DNA from: Larus michahellis
Lineage: Eukaryota; Chordata; Aves; Charadriiformes; Laridae
Direction: 5' to 3'
Assembly: GCF_964199755.1 (NCBI RefSeq)
Contig: NC_133917.1
Span: 5,461,967-5,525,966, forward strand
DNA length: 64,000 nt
Shown in pieces: positions 61,650 through 64,000 of the stretch. The number at the start of each line of letters is the position of its first letter. Within the stretch, counting starts at the first letter, position 1. Under the pieces are notes generated by a model. It was not told the DNA's origin and searched no databases. It was given only the letters and a program-made list of their open reading frames with translations. The translations under genes were made by a program, and so were the position numbers.

Positions 61650-64000
61650 TGGTGGTTCCCTTTGGCGATGAGCATCCTGCACGCCCCGCTCCCACCCGGA
61701 GACCCTTCTCCCGCCCCGGGGACTGGGGGATCCTCCATTTCCCATCTCCCGGTGGGGACGCGGTCGGGGCGAGGGGGGAAGCGGCTTGGACCCGAGGGAA
61801 AGGAGGTGGCAGCTGCGTCTCCCCGACCTTACGCAACCGGCAGATCTGCCGAGAAACCGAAGGAACCTGTTGGAGCCCAGCGCGGAGCTGCCGGGAGTTC
61901 CCAGCACCGGCTCCTGGCACGGCTCCCGCCTCATCGAGAGCCAACAGAGCTCCCTGCTACACCCATGGAGTCCTGCCCTACCATGGCGGGGTGGGAAAAC
62001 CTTGCTGGGACACCGGGGCTCCCTCCCAAATCCATCCGGCATCCCAAGGTTGAGCATCTCGGGGGGCTGCAGCGCTTGCCGGGCTGGTGAGGGCACCAGG
62101 AGCAAAGCAGAGGTCTCCTGGGCACCCAGCGTTGGCCACCATCACCCACCCAGCGCCGGCGGCAGCAAGGTTTTGGGATGAGCCTCCCGGGGTGGGAAGC
62201 ACGCTGTGGGGACGACCTTCTTCCCAAAGCCACGGGGCGGGGAGCGGGGACAGAGCCCACGGGACAACCCAGCCCCACTTTCATTGCCTCCCCCATGGCG
62301 GGCTGGGAGGAGAGGTCAAATTCCAGCAACTCCTCTCTCCTCCCAAAGCTGTGACGGCAGCAAAGCCGACAGAGCACGCGGCAGAGATTAGGCCTTTCCA
62401 AACGCCGGAGACGTGAGTCCTCCTCTTACAGACCAGCCCGTGGCTCGGGCTCCTTTCCTGCACCAGAAATCCAGATAAAATCTCAACATCACGTTGCTGC
62501 GCGGTTTCAATCTACGTGGCTCCGTCAGGAAGGACCGGGACATCCCACCCGACGTGTCCGGGAGCTCCTCAGCCGTTGGTCCCCACACACACCTCCACCT
62601 TCCCAGGGGTTTCTCCTCTCCCTACGGACAGGGGACAAACCCCCAGACCTACACACGTGCCCAAGAGCTTGACCAGGCCACGCTGGAATGTCAGGCTGGG
62701 AGGAGAAAAGAGGCTCTTCCCATGGAAAAATGTAAATCTCCAACTCCTTTGTGTCCTTCCCCAGCCCAGAGGGGAGTCCTCACCCCGGGGGGGTTTGCAG
62801 CTCCACTAACGCCGGCAGCGTTTCTCTAACGAACTTCCGAGACTCGCTCCAGGCTCCGCAGGGCCACGGCAGCAGCATTGGGCACCCACAGGTCCCCGAG
62901 CGTGGTGGCAGGCCCCCAGTGCGGTGGGGTGGCAGCCGTGGGGCAGGGACCCGCAGGCTCCGTCCCCGCAGGTTCCATCCCCGCCGGCGCCAGGGCCAAG
63001 GGTTCCTCTGCCGTGGGTCTTGCATCGTCTGCTGGTGCCTGGGGGGGGTCTCGGGGGTCTGAGAGAGGAGCAGGCACGCTCCCTGCACCTCAGGAGATGA
63101 ACCGTGGCAGGATAGGACCTTCCCTGCACCATTCTGTGAGAGAAACTGGGATTTCTGCTCCCGGGAGCTGGCGGTGCCCAGCATCTCTCCCGAGAATCGC
63201 AGGGATCACGACGCTGGAAGCAGCACGGTCCCACGGCTGCCACCCCAGTTCGTACTGGGAGTGTTGCAGAGCCGTCGGTGGGCACCGGAGCCCCCTGCGG
63301 CGAGCGCAGACCCCGGCCGGCCGGTGGCACTGGGCTCGCTGGCCTGGCAGAGAGGGCTGGGAAGAGGAGACGTGTCCTCGCAGGGGGGTTAAAAAAGGCT
63401 CCGGACAACCCCGTGCATCGAGCCCGCAGCCGGATACCCGGGATATCCACAGCCACGGGCGTCCCCCATGTCCCCCTGGGCCCCGCACACGGGCAGCGTC
63501 CCCCCGACCGCAGCCAGGGGAAAGCGCAGCGCAACCAGGGCACCCAAATGCCCCCGGTTCCACCCCAAAGCCGCGCCGGGACCGCGAGCGACCGAGAAAA
63601 CCCCCTTCGCCGGGCCGAGGGGCGGCGGGAGGCTCCCGGCTGCTCGCCCGGCAATTAGTAACCAGGCAAATTAACAGGGCTGGGCCGTGAGCTGGGAACC
63701 ATAAAAGCAGAAATAGCGAGGCGGGTCCGCGGAGGGATGAAAGCGGCGCGTTGCGGGAGACGGGCGGCTCCCGGCGGAGCCGCGGTTGCGGGGAGCGAAG
63801 AGCCCCCGGCGCCGCCGCAGCGCACACGCAGCTCCCGGGCGGCCCCTTCTCCCCCGGCCCCCGCCGGCGCCGCTCCCCGCGGCGACAATTCCCATCGCTG
63901 CGGCCCCGCCACCTCCGTCGGATGTCACCTCGGGTCCCGGCGCCGGGGACGGCTCGGCCCGGCCCGGCTCCGCGGGGGGGAAACCGCGACGGGGGTCTCC
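61650..64000. promoter_or_regulatory. CpG-rich region, probable CpG-island promoter of a neighbouring gene
   Basis: GC and CpG content rise from about 61.65 kb and are densest from 63.48 kb to the edge. A TATA-like CATAAAAGC lies at 63700-63708 on the plus strand inside the island. From ATG at 63737 a plus-strand frame stays open for 88 codons to the edge, but it begins only about 30 bases after the TATA-like site and is Ala/Arg/Pro-rich as expected of any GC-rich DNA. Orientation and identity of the neighbouring gene are therefore unknown. The keratin genes in this window have no such island. Confidence 0.55.

Noticed and set aside
61391-63827. Overlapping frames over 200 codons on both strands in the GC-rich region
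   Set aside because: Stop codons are rare in GC-rich DNA, so such frames are expected by chance; none has a recognised domain.
1-64000. Search by eye for retroviral or LTR-type fossils and for tRNA genes
   Set aside because: None could be recognised; the only mobile elements I can support are CR1 LINE fragments.

Overview
The window is vertebrate and almost certainly avian. It holds five multi-exon type II (basic) alpha-keratin genes, all on the minus strand, and several CR1 LINE copies; one of these ends in the ATTCTATG octamer repeats typical of bird CR1. Introns, TATA promoters and poly(A) signals can be read directly. I call the genes A to E from left to right. Each has the nine-exon type II layout, with exons 3 to 7 of exactly 61, 96, 165, 126 and 221 bp in every gene.

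Gene A (1-13744, its 3' end outside the window) has an ordinary head and a roughly 312-residue rod. Its last exon stays open, in one phase, from 7795 to the left edge of the window. That is about 2,600 codons of Gly/Ser-rich, Cys- and Tyr-spotted, loricrin-like repeats, so the predicted protein exceeds 3,099 residues, far larger than an ordinary keratin of 450-650. The repeats are organised in nested in-frame duplications of 1.6 kb and 0.6 kb. The rod is also divergent at both helix-boundary motifs. This is the most unusual object in the window.

From 13.9 to 27.5 kb there is no intact gene. The stretch holds CR1 fragments, two minisatellite-like patches and two decayed keratin exons (one exon 1, one exon 7) that lie in the wrong order to come from one gene.

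Genes B (27.5-32.1 kb), C (36.3-41.1 kb) and D (45.3-50.6 kb) are close paralogues made by tandem duplication of a unit of about 9.1 kb. They form a mosaic: B and C share nearly identical exons 2-7 with introns, C and D share nearly identical exons 8-9 with 3' flank, and the B-C and C-D spacers are copies of each other, one carrying a later CR1 insertion. All three carry a nearly identical promoter block and cysteine-bearing, hair-keratin-like rod and tail features.

Gene E (55.1-60.2 kb) is a separate KRT4/KRT5-type epidermal or mucosal keratin. To its right (61.6-64 kb) the sequence becomes GC- and CpG-rich, probably the promoter region of a neighbouring gene beyond the edge.

Type II keratins pair with type I keratins encoded elsewhere to form epithelial intermediate filaments. 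Nothing here indicates a bacterial-type system, CRISPR array or recognisable retroviral element. Exact orthology of the genes to named keratins cannot be settled by reading alone, so gene symbols are left empty.
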